A DNA stretch of 64,000 nucleotides, taken from contig JAPTHN010000011.1 in the NCBI GenBank assembly GCA_026936325.1, positions 30,730,501-30,794,500 on the forward strand. Reading direction: 5' to 3'. This DNA comes from Platynereis dumerilii. Taxonomy: Eukaryota; Annelida; Polychaeta; Phyllodocida; Nereididae. Below, piece by piece: positions 22,996 through 36,404 of the stretch. A program made the translations under genes and the position numbers. The notes under the pieces were generated by a model. That model was given only the letters and a program-made list of their open reading frames with translations, did not search any database and had not been told where the DNA came from. Positions within the stretch are counted from its first letter, which is position 1; each line of letters starts with the position of its first letter.

Positions 22996-25625
22996 CTCAA
23001 AGGAGTAAAGCACTTGTCAAAATAAAATGTTCGGAAGCTTACATATAAATTTAGTGTTTATAATAACGTATATGGTTTTATGATATTATGTGTCACTACT
23101 TTAAAATTATAGATCTTAGTAGATTATCAGAGAAACACAATGTGGCCTTACTCAAAATAAGCTTTATTTTCGCCTTCGACAACACGAACATAGATTTATA
23201 TCTGGTTATATGTGATTTATGGTATGGTTTGTATGAAAGGTTTTGCATAACAAAAATTTATATTATCAAAATTACATTCGAGTAAGCATTCGAGGATTAA
23301 TGGTGGCAAAATAGCTGCATGCTGAGAAAGATAAATTTGCTACTGTGGATGAATCTTTACAACAAGGGTTCAAACGGTGAAATCCGAAAACTTGTCATTG
23401 TTAGAAATTTATTGTATAAGTCGGGGCTATTGTTTCTTGAAACATGATTTTTTTTTTTTATTGTTGTAAAAAATTTCTCGAAATATATTGCATGGAAAAG
23501 TTTGCTGCCAAAAGCTGTTGAACTGAAATGAAAGGTGCTGTTATGATGTTGCTTGAAAATATTAATATATTTCAAAATATAATCCGGTGACTGAGTTAAT
23601 TCCAGAATCCTGATAAGGGTGTCACACTAAGCAAAGAAGTGGAGCCAAATAAATATTAAACAAACTCACACAAGATATATATCTCTTTTTGTAGAGATAC
23701 ATATAATTGGCTGCATTATGTCAGTGAAGTTGCTTGGGTGTTAATTATTCAGAAAAACTGAGTGTGGATATGTGTTTATAATGGCTGACAGATGATATTA
23801 TTGATTGCTGGGTTAAAGGTATTGATTGCATAAACTTTTATGGCCGTCAGAGTACTAATTTGCAATAACAGATTGCATGTTTTGAATGGTAATGCCATTA
23901 GTGTTAAAAGTTGTTGAATCGAAAGAATTCTGTATTTGATATGCAGTATTGTAAATTTTGGTCATACGTTATCAAGATCTGATAATGTGAAATATGTACC
24001 TCAAGTGTGTGTATTTTGTTTGTGCGATTGATTTGTTTTCAATGAACTGCTGGTGTGTTTGAATAGTGTGGAAGGAACTGTTGATGTTTTTTAATTGTAG
24101 GCAAGGAACTGTAGTGGTGTTTTGGATAGTATGCAAGGAACTGTTGATGTATTTGAACAGTATGGAAGGAACTGTTGATGTTTTTGAATTGTATGCAAGG
24201 AACTTATTTACTTGTATCGGTGTCTTAGTTGTAATACCTGTTACATGTATGAGTACTATTTATTACAAATTTCATCCCGGTTATGAATGAATCTTTATTT
24301 TAAGGACAAATAATCTATAGATAGGCTACAAACTGTGATTTTGTCACTACTTTAACTGTGATAAACCTTACACTGTTGTTCCTTTTATTCAATTAAAGTT
24401 TTGTGGTTCAGTGATTCAGGTCGGTTGTGATACCATTTCTGTTGCCTTGAAAAATTTATGAAATATCCGGCCCAAGATTTCAATTTCTCTGTAAAATGCA
24501 GATGTCTTCATAATTGTGATCAAAAAAGTTATTGAAAATGAAAAGCAGTCATAATATTTCATATACATATGTGATACTTCTAGCAATTGTGATCTTTCCC
24601 AAAATGTAACTGTGATCCAAATATGACCTCATTTTATATTGTTACAACCTACAACCCTGTAAATGGAAAATAACTGTGATGATACAATTTTACAATTCAA
24701 ATAGCCTCACTTGTGATATATGACTGCGATTTACTCAGTGTTATCTGAATTGGTTTTCCTTTTCAACTATGATTTCTACACATTATAGTAGATGCTGATA
24801 TTCTCAGGGTTTCACCTCTTTATGATTTAGTTGTTCATTCCTGTTCTATGAATTTGTCTATTAGGCCAATGTGAATCTATGTTCTCATCATTTTCATTCA
24901 CTTGTTTTGGAAATTTAACATTATTGATGTGATATGATTTTACTCCCTTGTTGATTTACAAAAAAAATGTGCATTTTTTGTCTAATCTGCTGAGATTTGT
25001 ATGTATAGTTTCTAGTTTAAATTTCACTTGTTTTCTTGACATGGGACTGTCACTGTGATGATCATATTGTGATTCTTGTTATAGGATGGTTACTGTAATC
25101 CAATGTTATTCCTGTTGTTGGGAAATTAATTGTTACTTTTTACCCTATGAGGCTTGTTTCATCGAGTGTGATTCTTGTGATGACTGGCCATGTTTGGCGC
25201 TAGCCGCCCTCTTATACAGTGTATAATGATATATTATTCAGTTGGAATACATTGTCTAATAGAAATATTTGTTGTATAAATCTATTATATAATTTACCAT
25301 ATATAGGCCTATGCGTTATGGCACATACAATGTTTTAGTAGATGTTGATAATAATGTATGTCATCAGATAATGTATAGTGGCCAATTAATGGGTAATTTA
25401 ATGATGCATTGTTTCAATATATCAGTGGATATTCAAAATGTACACAAGTGTATGCTTTCTATAGATCAACATGATTTTATTTGATGAGCATGTAAATATA
25501 TGTACTAACTTGGAAGTGTAGATCAAAACCAACAAAAGTGTATGTAGACGTATAAGCATAAACAGTCGTGTATTATAGATAGAACTTATTTAAAAGATCT
25601 AATAAACTGAAGTTATAACAAACAG
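22924..25625 (+). other. Probable 3' UTR and downstream region of the EGF protein gene
   Basis: No credible coding exon is visible. AATAAA-type signals occur near 23020 and near 25600. A 36-40-bp tandem repeat with the core AAGGAACTGTTGATG lies at about 24053-24205. TGTGAT occurs 14 times between 24330 and 25190. Where the transcript ends cannot be decided from sequence alone. Confidence 0.4.
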
Positions 25626-26755
25626 TTTTTTCATTGATGTTTACATTGATTTTCTTTGCATGACGCGCTAATGTGGAATTAGACAATTTTAAGCACCTTT
25701 TTACCTAATGCAAAAAGGAGCATTGTTCTGTTATAATGTGTCGTCTGCATTAATTTGCTTAACAATGATATCAAAAATATTAGCTCTAAGTTCCTTTTTG
25801 CCCAAGAGAACTACAGAAACCAGTTGATGCAAAAAGGAGCTTAGAGCATCTATGCTCCTTTTTGTGCAAATGATGACGCTTTGTTTAAGGCAAGTAGGTA
25901 CATTAGTCTTATTTCATGAAAGATGATCATATCAGTATAATAACTTTTACATATTCTACTCGACCACTTTTTTGCTGATGCCACGTACCAGATTTTAATA
26001 ATAGGAGAAAGGGTTTTCATTCTAAGAAACTGGCTTTGGTATATATCTGTAAATGTCAGAACCCGACCTTTGCAGATTCATACTGCATGGTTTGTTTTCA
26101 ACATATAGTATGAAGTGTCTATTTTTAGTCATTTCACTTCAGCTTCTGTCAACTGTGTGCTAGGACAAATCCACAGTCCTAATTCATGGTGACTTCATCT
26201 AGTTCATTATGTGGTTGTCAAGGCGACTGATGAACAATGTAGGAGGTCGTAAATACATAATGCATATATTGCACTTGGCAGGTCATCAATGAACACACTC
26301 TACTCAATTAATTATCGTTCTTTGCCTGCTTCCTGTCAACACTCACATTGTCAGTGTTAACATAGGAAGATCCTATGAGTTGCAAGGTAAGATAAAAACA
26401 ACTTTCTTTTGAATGTAGTGATATTGAGATAGTGAAATTTTGATTGTATATCAGCAGGCATTTTGTTGAAACTTTGTCATCAAATGAATCAAATTACCAA
26501 GTTATACGATATGAAATTTCAATAAAGTTACAAACCCCATTCTCGGTTGAGAGATTGCCTGTCATAACTACCAGAAGTATTAACAACTACATTTACAAAA
26601 AAAGGATGAATATCACTTGCTTTCAACTTATTTGCTGTTACAAATAACTTCTAAGCATGGTTACAAACATCATAAATTAACATATTAATTTTAAACATTA
26701 TACAAATTTTAAGAATAAATTAGTTTTAATGTTATCATTTTGTTTTATTTTGCAG
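25626..26755. other. Intergenic region upstream of GT61 copy A
   Basis: No coding exon is seen. A possible 5' untranslated exon ends at about 26388 (TGCAAG followed by gtaaga). The polypyrimidine tract and acceptor at 26740-26755 lead into the first coding exon. No TATA box or other promoter element can be supported. Confidence 0.35.
25781..25848. repeat. Short hairpin, 21-bp stem
   Basis: The arms 25781-25801 and 25829-25848 pair almost fully (core AAGTTCCTTTTTGC with GCAAAAAGGAGCTT), with a loop of about 27 nt. Related AAAAAGGAGC or GCTCCTTTTT pieces lie at about 25710 and 25853, so it may be the remnant of a foldback element rather than a microRNA precursor. Confidence 0.55.
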
Positions 26756-29002
26756 GAGAAGTCATTTCAGACAAGAGCGTTCAAAATATTCAGTTGTTAA
26801 TCAATAATGAGACAAAAATCATTTTACAACATCAAGCTTACTATCATCATCATTATGTGTCTTGTTGGTGTACCAATCTACATGAATTACTCAATACACG
26901 TCAGGTCTGTGGAACTTACCATAGCAATTAAGCGCAATGACATGATCAAGAAAAAAATAACAAATTTCGCTGGATTTATCTCTCGGGGCTGGATTACAAA
27001 GAAACCAACTCAAACCTCAGCAAGATATGTGGCAGCCCTATACAATTTCTCCAGCAGGTCAACTCACCATGCATCAAATCATCTACTGCAGACTACATCT
27101 GAAAAACATAAAAGTAAGTCCAAAAGACACGGACATTCCGCAAGAAAACATTCTCAGGGCCCTAAGCCAAAAATGAGTCACCAACCTGAAAAGCGAAGGA
27201 AGAACGATGTACCTTATTTGGCTCCAGTTGCTGATTGCATTGACGGACACAAATATAATTTTACATTAAAGAATGAGGATCACCAAATCAAAACATTCAA
27301 ATGGCTGTGCATTGAGTCATTGCACAGAAATATCAATTATAGGAAAAAAAGCAGCATTTGGTACTGGCATCTGGGAAACCACAAATATTATTTTCCTAAA
27401 AAGAATTGCAATTTGATTCCAAGTAAACGCATAACTATTTATAATTCTGCAAACGAAAAATCAAAGCCATTCAGATATCAGGGTTTCTCACTTACACATT
27501 CGAAGAGAGCCATTCCATCCCACTTCACACTTTCAAATGACACTGCGTTCTTCCTCGGGTCAAATGGTCTTCCTTTTGAACCAGAAAACTTCTTTCATTT
27601 CATGAAACAAGTCTTTTTCCCACTTTATTACATGACCACAAAATCCAATCGCTTAAAGCCAAATGACAAGAATGTAGTTTTCTACAATGCTCCCTTGGGA
27701 AGATGTCCTGGGAAATTTAGTCGCTTCAAACTGCACTATGCTAAACCTTTTTATAAAATGCTTAACATTCCTGACCCTTACACAAGTGTATTTCAAGACG
27801 TGCCAAACCCAGATAAGGTGTGCTATAAAACTGCTGTGTTCTCCGACTCTCTGCACCTCAATCATGCTCATAGAGCACTTGAATTCATCAAGGACAGATT
27901 GGACGTTTCATCTTCTTTGTGCAAACCGAAAATGTTGACTTTCATCAAGCGAGCATCTAACAGGAGGATTCTTAACATCAAGGACTTGGAGAAAGTAGCT
28001 GATGACTTTGGCTACACTGTGAAAATAGTGCATATGGAGGCTTTGTCCTGGCCAGAACAAGCCCAGTTGATCCATTGTACTGAAGTCCTGGTTGGGGTGA
28101 CAGGAGCAGGCCTGCAATGGGCATACTTCATGCAAAACCATTCAGGAGTGGTTGAGATTGCCTGGCCTCAATTTGAATGGGAATTTTTCTTCTCAACATT
28201 TAGGAGGCATGGCCCATGTAAGTTCAGATTCATTAAAGTATGGTCCTTGTACAATTCATTTTTAGTGGCCATAATCCAGGCCATTTATTTGGTAGCTAAT
28301 ATTTTGCTTTATCACAGACAGAATTTGGAATACTTTTATAGCCCTTGTCAAAAGAAGGGAAGTTTCAGAGTTTAATACCTCCTATGTTGAGATATGTATC
28401 AACCCCACTCCCTTATGACGTACACTAAAACTTGACATTCAGTAAAATGGATGTGTAGTGACTGGGGTTATTGAAAATTGGCAGCTGCTAGCAACAGCAG
28501 ATCTTGATTGGGAGCATTCTCCCTCAAAAACAGAAGAGACGGTGGAAATATGAATAAAAAACAACACAAAAAGCCAGAAGTCAAATTTAATGCAAACATC
28601 GGTAGCATAAATCTTTATGCTTAGAGGAATGATTAATTTCAAATGTGTTTCGAAACACCTCAGTCAGATCTTTTTCCAAAATTGCTGTATTATCTTTCAT
28701 TCTTCTTGTTCTTTTCAGCATCCACCTTCAGTGACTTGAATGGAATAAGGCCGTTGAGGTTTGCCAGAGTCAAGGCTGAGAAATGTCACCACAACCCTGA
28801 GGCAGTCAATCTCTATCATAAATCCATGTTCCATGTGGAAGCCAACTTCACCAAAGAGCAGAGTTTACAAATTCTACAGGATAAAAGAAATTATCATTTC
28901 AGAAAGCAAGCACTGACTACTGTTGGGAAGCTGTGTGATGTGACTGTTGAGCCCGAGGAGTTCAGAAAAGCTCTAATGAGATTAAATAAATGCAATGAAT
29001 AA
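26756..29002 (+). CDS. GT61 (DUF563) family glycosyltransferase, copy A
   Basis: Two coding exons, 26756-28217 and 28719-29002, start ATG at 26807 with an in-frame TAA just upstream, total 564 residues. A hydrophobic segment at about residues 10-28 fits a type II Golgi/ER membrane protein, followed by a basic stem of about 100 residues and a luminal GT61 domain. Family marks are the NFFHFMKQVFFPLYY block, ASNRRIL near the nucleotide site, and GVTGAGLQWAYFM near the C-terminal end (GxxGAGLxxxxF is the EOGT/POMGNT2 signature). GT61 enzymes transfer sugars such as GlcNAc to protein or O-mannose glycans; the substrate here is unknown. If the intron is kept, the frame runs on to 28375 and adds a hydrophobic stretch. 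Copy B lies 4.5 kb downstream. Confidence 0.88.
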
Positions 29003-30031
29003 TACAAAAACAGCTGTTATCTGTTGTTCTTTGACAAAAATGTTGCAATCTGCCTTACTGTTTTCTCAAAGTATTCAAGTTTAACTTGTAAAAATAATAA
29101 TTTAAAAGAATTTAGACATGTCAGGCTACAGTAGCCTGCTGTAGTTGCGAGGGTCAGCGAGCAGGTTACAACATTTCATCGCTGGTGTTCTATTTCGCTT
29201 CCTCGCTTACATGCATTTCTGCAGCAGCCCGACAAAGTTCTGCTGAGTTCTGCTGAGTGCGGACCTGATAGGCAGCAGTGCGGACTTTAGGGGCAGCAGT
29301 CCCAGTGACAGAGAAGCCAATTCTATACCCATTTAAACTTGAATTTCATCAGTCTGCAGCCTCGCTCTCTCGCCTGTGTACCGCATACTGTGCTCAGTCA
29401 GTGGACATGTTAGATGCAGGGTGTTGGTGCAGTCAATCTCTATTATAAAACCATGCCATCTGCAGGCATAGGGGAGGAGCAACTGCCCTATATGGATAAA
29501 CTCCAGAAACATCGAAAGAGTAAGCAAGTTATAATCTTTAAACACACAAACTAAATTATACTTTCACGAACTGCACTAATCAGAATAACAAAATGATGTC
29601 TACCTTGTCACTGATTGTAAGCTTATAAATGGTTAAACTTACCTTAAATATAAATATTGTATTTATATTTCTATAGATTGTGTATAAAAGTTAACATGTG
29701 ATCTCAACAAATACATGTATTCACAACTTCGTCCATGCTATCACATTCCAAATCAATGTCATGCTTGCTGGATATTCTTCTGAGGCTTCCAGACAGGTGA
29801 TTATAAACATCAATCAAAGCAAAACTGCGAAACCAATAGTTTCCTGGAGGGCCTCTGAGGTGTTGTCAAAACAGAGAAATAAACACTAGAACCATAAACA
29901 AAACTCCAAAGACTTATTAAGCTGCACATTTGAACATACACCGTATGCTATATCTTGACAGGACTTACTACAGTGCTAAACTTTTCAAGCAATGAAGTAT
30001 CAGGTAAGCCAAAAATACAACTTTCAGTACT
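29003..30031. other. Intergenic region between GT61 copies, left part
   Basis: No gene is supported. The sequence is AT-rich with a slightly GC-richer patch at 29130-29320 that repeats CTGCTGAG and GCAGCAG. No recognisable element boundary was found. Confidence 0.4.
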
Positions 30032-30033
30032 TA

Positions 30034-31453
30034 CAGTCAGACCAAGAATTATTCAGACGCTTGCTGTTTTGTTATTATTTTAAGGAATTACCAAATAAAC
30101 AAATGAAACATGCAATCGAAAACACCCTTGGCATCACATGTAACCTGCACAAAACAAATTTATTGCAAATTGGCAAGAAATGTGGTGAAAAAAGCTACTT
30201 TTGTTAACTCCATGAACCAAAAAATATTCAGACACTTTAACAAAGTTGTAGAAAGTGAACTATTTACTATTATTTGTTAGTATTTATGTCAAAATAATGT
30301 TCATAAACTACCTAGAGACCATTGTAACAGCATAGAATGAAAGGTGTGACCATCAATTGAGAAAATTAGGATAAATATTGGAGATAAACATTATGTCCAG
30401 TTTATCACATTTTCATGCACTCTTTAACCTCAAACATGCCTAGTATTAATTCAAATTGCTATAGTTTACCTTAGAATTGTATTCTTAAAACTTTGGAGTC
30501 ACAGTATGAAGCATTGGAGGCCGTATATTAAGTTCAGTGCGCTTTTGTATTGATTTGTCCAATTTACCAAAACAAAAACATGTCCATGAGGCACCAAAAC
30601 CTAACAAATTTTCAGAAAGCAAGTTTCATTATTTATTTCAAGCTATATTCCATGCATGGTACGAACAGCAACTCAATTGGGCACTTTTAACTTCATTTGG
30701 GAAGGGGGCAAAAATATGGTACTTCGGCCTCAATGCTATTCCAATGGAGATTGCTCCATGAAAGCACACTATAGTTGTAGTATGGCACACCACTTGTAAA
30801 CAACTGGTGTAAATGGGCTGTCCTGTATATGCAATAGAGTGATCAACCTTAGGAAGGCCATGCAACTTTTTTTAAGTGATTTGATGGATTGCAGTGTGTC
30901 AATGGGCAAGGATTCAGAGAGCAGTTGGAGCCAAAGACAAAACGAAAATACCAAAGTGCATAAAATTTTTCAAGTGAGCCAGTATTTCCATTTTACTTAG
31001 ATAGAACAGTTAACAATTGACACTTTATGATATTCTGAAATATTTCCAATTGATATCTGACAGATTTCAGCCCATTAGTCAAGAAAATGTGATAAACTGA
31101 ATCAGATGTTTATCTCACATATTCATTCAATTTTTTTTTTAACTGATGATCACACCAGTCATCTAATGTGGCCACAATGATCCCATGGTAGTTTATTAGC
31201 AAATATTTGGGATAAATATTGGTAAATAGTTCACTTTTTACAACTTGTGAAAGTGTCTGAATAATTTCTGGTTCCTGAAATCGACAAATTAGCTTTTTTC
31301 ATCCGATTTGGAATCAGTTTGCAATAAATTTGTATTGGACAGGTTACACTTAATACCAACGATGATTTTGACTGCATGTTTCATTGCTTACTTTGTAATT
31401 CCTTCAAAATAATAACAAAACAGCAAGCGTCTAAATAATTCTTGGTCTGACTG
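30034..31453. mobile_element. Tc1/mariner-like element with long inverted ends
   Basis: The ends read CAGTCAGACCAAGAATTATT at 30034 and its reverse complement, with one base different, ending at 31453, each flanked by TA (30032-30033, 31454-31455). The arms stay alignable for about 390 bp on each side. The middle has no transposase frame I can recognise, so it is probably non-autonomous or badly decayed. It separates the two GT61 copies. Confidence 0.8.
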
Positions 31454-31566
31454 TAGCAAACAAAATTGCTTGATCATTTTATTCGGAATGCATCAATCAC
31501 TCAACCCATGTTAGAAATGGTAGAAATCAAAACAAATGTATTTCATATTCTATAACCTTTTTGCAG

Positions 31567-34500
31567 GTGGAGATAATTCAGAAAACACAGTTCATGAGAC
31601 GGAAAATATTTTACGAAGAAGTATGAAACGGAAAACATATTACAAAAGGCTTACTTTCATAGTCATTTCATGTGTACTTGGTTTACCAATCTACATCAAT
31701 TACTCTTTATATGTCCAATCCATAGAATATGATGCTGCAATTAGACACCGTCGAATGACTCCAAAAAGTATATTTTACACAATCAATGCTTACCTGTCGA
31801 GAATTCAACCTCTGGAACAAAACATATCTTACTTGGCTCCCGTTGCTGATTGCATTGATGGACACAAACATAACTTTTCATTGAAGAATGAGGATCACCA
31901 AATCAGAACATTCAAATGGCTGTGCGTTGAGTCATTGCACAGGAAAATAAATCATGTGAAAAAAAGCAACATTTGGTACTGGTATGTCGGACGCCAAAAG
32001 TATTACTTTCCTAGAAAGAATTGCAGTCTGATTCCACCCAAGCGCATAACTATATATAATTCTGTAAATGAAAAGTCAAAGCCATTCAGATATCTGGGTT
32101 TCTCACTTACATATTCGAAGAGAGCCATCCCATCCCATTTTACACTTTCAAATGACACTGCTTTCTTCCTCGGATTAAATGGTCTTCCTTTCGAACCAGA
32201 AAACTTCTTTCATTTCATGAAACAAGTCTTTTTCCCACTTTATTACATGACCACAAAATCCAACCGCTTAAAGCCAAATGACAAAAATGTTGTGTTTTAC
32301 AATGCCCCTTTGGGAAGATGTCCTGGGAAATTTAGTCGCTTCAAACTGAACTATGCCATACCTCTTTATAAAATGCTTAACATTCCTGACCCTTACACAA
32401 GTGTATTTCAAGACGTGCCAAACCCAGATAAGGTGTGCTATAAAACTGCTGTGTTCTCCGACTCTCTGCACCTCAATCATGCTCATGGAGCACTGGAATT
32501 CATCAAGGAGAGATTGGACGTTTCGTCTTCTTTGTGCAAACCGAAAATGTTGACTTTCATCAAGAGAGCATCCAACAGGAGGATTCTTAACATCAAGAAT
32601 TTGAGGAAAGTGGCTGTTGACTTTGGCTATGCTGTGAAGGTAGTTCATATGGAGGCACTGTCCTGGCAAGAACAAACCCAGTTGATCCATTGTACTGAAG
32701 TCCTGGTGGGGGTGACAGGAGCAGGCCTGCAATGGGCATACTTCATGCAAAACCATTCAGGAGTGGTTGAGATTGCCTGGCCTCAATTTGAATGGGAGTT
32801 TTTCTTCTCAGTTTCTAAGAGGAATGGCCCACGTAAGTACCTGTAGATTCATTGAAATATAATACCCTGAGTACATCAAGTCTTGAGGTAGTCTAGCTTT
32901 TTGTCATGCACTGTATCACCAAAAGTGCAATTCAGAATATTATTATCTATTTTATTGTCCCTCTGAGGTGATCTGTCGCGTTGGTTGTTTAGGAAACATG
33001 TGAGGGGTGATCAGAAAGTTCTTGTTGAAGCAGCTAAATTAAATTTTCACTGAACTATCTTCAGGTATTTTGCTATCTATTGTGAAAATACCGTACCTGT
33101 CGGAAATCTGTAAATTACGTTTTAGTTGCCATGGAAACACAAACTGAGTTTTCGTTTCCATGGCAACTGAAAAGTTATTTAAACATTTCCTACCGGCATG
33201 ATATTTTCAAAATAAATAGTGACATATATACCTGAAATAAGTGCTGTGAAAATTTCACTTAGCTGCTTTAAAGAGAAAGGTTAGCCAAAAAATTGGTCAG
33301 AACTTTCTGAGCACCTCGTATTTCTTACTTATTTTGTTCCAATATTTCATCCAGTTTGTTTTATGAGGAGTTATGGCATATGATCTTTTTTTCAGGTGTG
33401 CATAGTTATTAGATGCTCTAGAATGTTGCAGGAAACATAAACAGAAATCATTGGGCCAATTTCACAAGTCTAGTGCAGAACATGGGCAACTGTAGTTCCA
33501 AAATCATCACTACCCAATTCCAGTGATAGAACCTTAAACCTGGGGCACTGGAAGCTTCAAAATAATTAGCTACGCAGTTTTCAATGGTGCCGGAACAGGG
33601 AGGGGGGATTGCCCCTCCTGCCCTTGGCCGGGGGGGGGGGGGCAGAGGGAGAGCATGGTGTGCGATTTTGATCTAAAAAAAAACATTATTAGGTGTTGAT
33701 TTAGGCAAAAAATTGTAATCTTTAAGCATGTATTCAAAATTGTTATTGTTGCTACATTAAATATTTGTGGCGCGAATTAAATTTGCCGTTTCTCGTCCGG
33801 CCGCCCCTGCCACCATCGTTTCCTTCCAGCATCCTTGCCAGCTTTATTTACTAAATTTACACAACATTGCAACGCAGTACTTAGTCCAGACCTTCATGTG
33901 CATTATATGGTTAGAATTTTTGTATCAGTCTAAGAGCAAATGTCAGACATATCACTGTCAGTGTCACATAAAATTAAATGTGTTTGAAGTGGTTTGCTCC
34001 TTATTTTATTATATAGGAATATTAAAAAGACTTGGACTAGGCCTAAATTGCTTGGTAAAGCAATAGACTCTAGATTACCTGCAAAGACATACATGACTGA
34101 GCATAGATACTTGAAAGTTCAAGATCGGTAATTATCACTCAACTGTTACTGGGGCATTCAAAAGAGAATCGTTCCAAAATTTCAATAGATAAGAGGTCCA
34201 GCATGCACAGGAAACATATATTTATTGCATATTATGCGTTCCTTTCAATCGGTTAATCAATAATCAACAAGAATGTATGGATTTACCTTGGAGTTGTCAA
34301 AATAAAGGTCAATGAAAAAGTATTGATCAAGAATTTGTCAATGGAATATCTGCTCAATCTCTCAGACATAGACACAATAATGTTATTCCATGACAAACCA
34401 TGTATTGCCTCCAATAACACCAAATATTCATCAAAATTTTAAGGTCAATCATGGAGAAGGAGATCAGTCACATGACAAGCCAATAAATAATGACATTGGT

Positions 34501-35982
34501 GTTGTAAAAGTGCTATTGGCGTGCGGAGAGTGGTATTGGCATGCGTCAGTGCACTCAGCTGCAACCATGCACTTAATTGCCTATTATTAAGGGCAAGGCT
34601 GTGGTTTGCAAAATTTAACTTCTTGGAAAGTCATTCTATCATTTATAAATATGCCCATTGTAAATAATGGGAAAAAATAAGTATTTTCATATAAAAAAGG
34701 TAAGTAGATCTATCTTTAGAAAAACCAGTACTTTACAAATATGTATAAGTCTTAAAAATTGTGGTGCAGAGTATAACAAACAGTGGATGTTGAGTCTACC
34801 AATATTGAGTTTTATTGGACTGAGCAGGTAATATTGGTCTCTGCCTACGGCCACGACCAATATTACTGCTTCGGCCAGTAATACTCAATATTGGTCTCCT
34901 CACCATACACTATACAGATAATATGCTCAGGGAAATAAACAGCTCGGGAGGCACTATGAAAACTGCCCTTATCATTCATGGTAAAATTTTCTCGGAAAGT
35001 GAGCTGTATGAGGTTCACTGATCAGACCTACACCAAAAAATGCATTACAAAATATAAGCCATGTCTGATGAGTGAACCCCATGTAGCTTGTGGTGAAAAC
35101 TGGCTTAGAAAGTTGGAATCAGGGAAATTTCAAAATTGCCACCATTAATTTTGTTATTGCTCTCTGCACATGTTCCATAGGTCTGAGCATGCTCAGTGAG
35201 AACCATGTCACTCTTGGGCATGCTCAGTGCCAATTAGGTCAGAGCAAAATTTCCATTGCATTTCTACAGTTGGAGGGAGAGTAACTCATATTCTCCTTGA
35301 AAGACGTTTCCTGCAGCACCCTCTTGTTCTAGTAACAACTCTGGAAGGATAACAACTTTATTCCCCCTCAAAACATGTTACCAACAGTGCCCTCTGGTTA
35401 GCGCACAGAATAGTCAACTTTTTGGCAGATATTCACACGTAAAAATAAATGAAGTAATCTCTTTCTAGCAAATATACATACATGGATGGTCAATTGGTCA
35501 TGGAATAAAACATTATAATATGGATTGTTGCGATCATTTCCTGTCTAACTGAGGCTTCATTTCTGACAATATTGTGGCCTCATGTGACAAAATTTCCACA
35601 AGACTGTAGGATAACATAACATTAATGACAAGGCTGACAGATGACAAATTTCTCCACACATTCATCACTGTATTATGTTTTTCTTCTTCTTCTTTCAGCA
35701 TCCACCTTCAGTGACCTGAATGGAATAAGGCCGTTGAGGTTTGCCAGAGTCAAGGCTGAGAAATGCCACCACAACCCTGAGGCAGTCAATCTCTATCATA
35801 AATCCATGTTCCATGTGGAAGCCAACTTCACCAAAGAGCAGAGTTTACAAATTCTACAAGACAGAAGGAATTATCATTTCAGAGAACAAGCACTGACCAC
35901 TGTCGGGAAGCTGTGTGATGTGACTGTTGATCCAAAGGAGTTCAGAAAAGCTCTGATGAGATTAAATAAATGTAATAAGTAA
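31567..35982 (+). CDS. GT61 (DUF563) family glycosyltransferase, copy B
   Basis: Two coding exons, 31567-32832 and 35699-35982, with the start taken at ATG 31623 by alignment to copy A, giving 497 residues. The frame is also open upstream of this ATG, so an earlier start in an unseen exon is possible. It has the same type II membrane anchor, GT61 blocks and GVTGAGLQWAYFM motif as copy A. The stem is about 60 residues shorter. The 284-bp last exons of A and B differ at only a few residues, so the pair is a recent tandem duplication. The intron here is 2.9 kb against 0.5 kb in copy A, partly because of inserted elements. Confidence 0.88.
33001..33318. mobile_element. Palindromic mariner-like MITE
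   Basis: The two halves are inverted copies with outer sequence TGAGGGGTGATCAGAAAGTTCT on the left and its near reverse complement ending CACCTCG on the right; the centre pairs through TTGCCATGGAAACxxAAACTnAGTTTTCG. TA follows the right end; the left TA is not clear. It lies in the GT61 copy B intron. Confidence 0.7.
34799..34895. repeat. Foldback repeat (CCAATATTGAG arms)
   Basis: Arms 34799-34838 and 34855-34895 pair with few mismatches around a GC-rich loop (TGCCTACGGCCAC). No coding potential. Similar in layout to the foldback at 53963-54056. Confidence 0.75.
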
Positions 35983-35999
35983 GAGACATCCCTTGCAGA

Positions 36000-36404
36000 G
36001 TATGACTCTCCAAACTGAAAAACTTTTCAACCAATAAAATTAGTCAAACACCAACAATTTGTCAGTTTCCTAATAAATTTAGACATTTCATTAATTTAGT
36101 TACAGTAGTCATTGCCATAATCTAGTTCACTAATAAAGTTAGTCATTTTGCTAATGTGACTATAAAAATTTCAGGCACCATCAAGTGAGTAACCTAATTA
36201 GTCATTTTTACTAACATTATTTATAAATCAAAAAGATTTTCAGAGCAATGTTGTATTTATCTTTAAAATAATATTAAAAGAACATCTAAACAATTGTAAA
36301 CAAGCAAACATCCAAGTAGATCAGTGAATTTTCCCGAAAATATTTCACTTACATTTACTGGATATTATTACAATAAATACAAAACATAGGCTGCCCAGCA
36401 GCAA
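36000..36404. other. Intergenic, downstream of GT61 copy B
   Basis: AT-rich and without coding exons. Repeated AATTTAGTCATTTT and ACTAATAAAGTTAG-like words between 36035 and 36225 suggest a decayed tandem repeat. Confidence 0.35.

Noticed and set aside
32268-32756. A 162-residue open frame on the minus strand
   Set aside because: It is the antisense of the GT61 copy B catalytic exon, and the same frame appears in pieces under copy A; it shows no family motif.
33590-33660. G-run tract as a regulatory G-quadruplex
   Set aside because: It lies in repeat-like intron sequence and no gene start is nearby; length variation alone could explain it.
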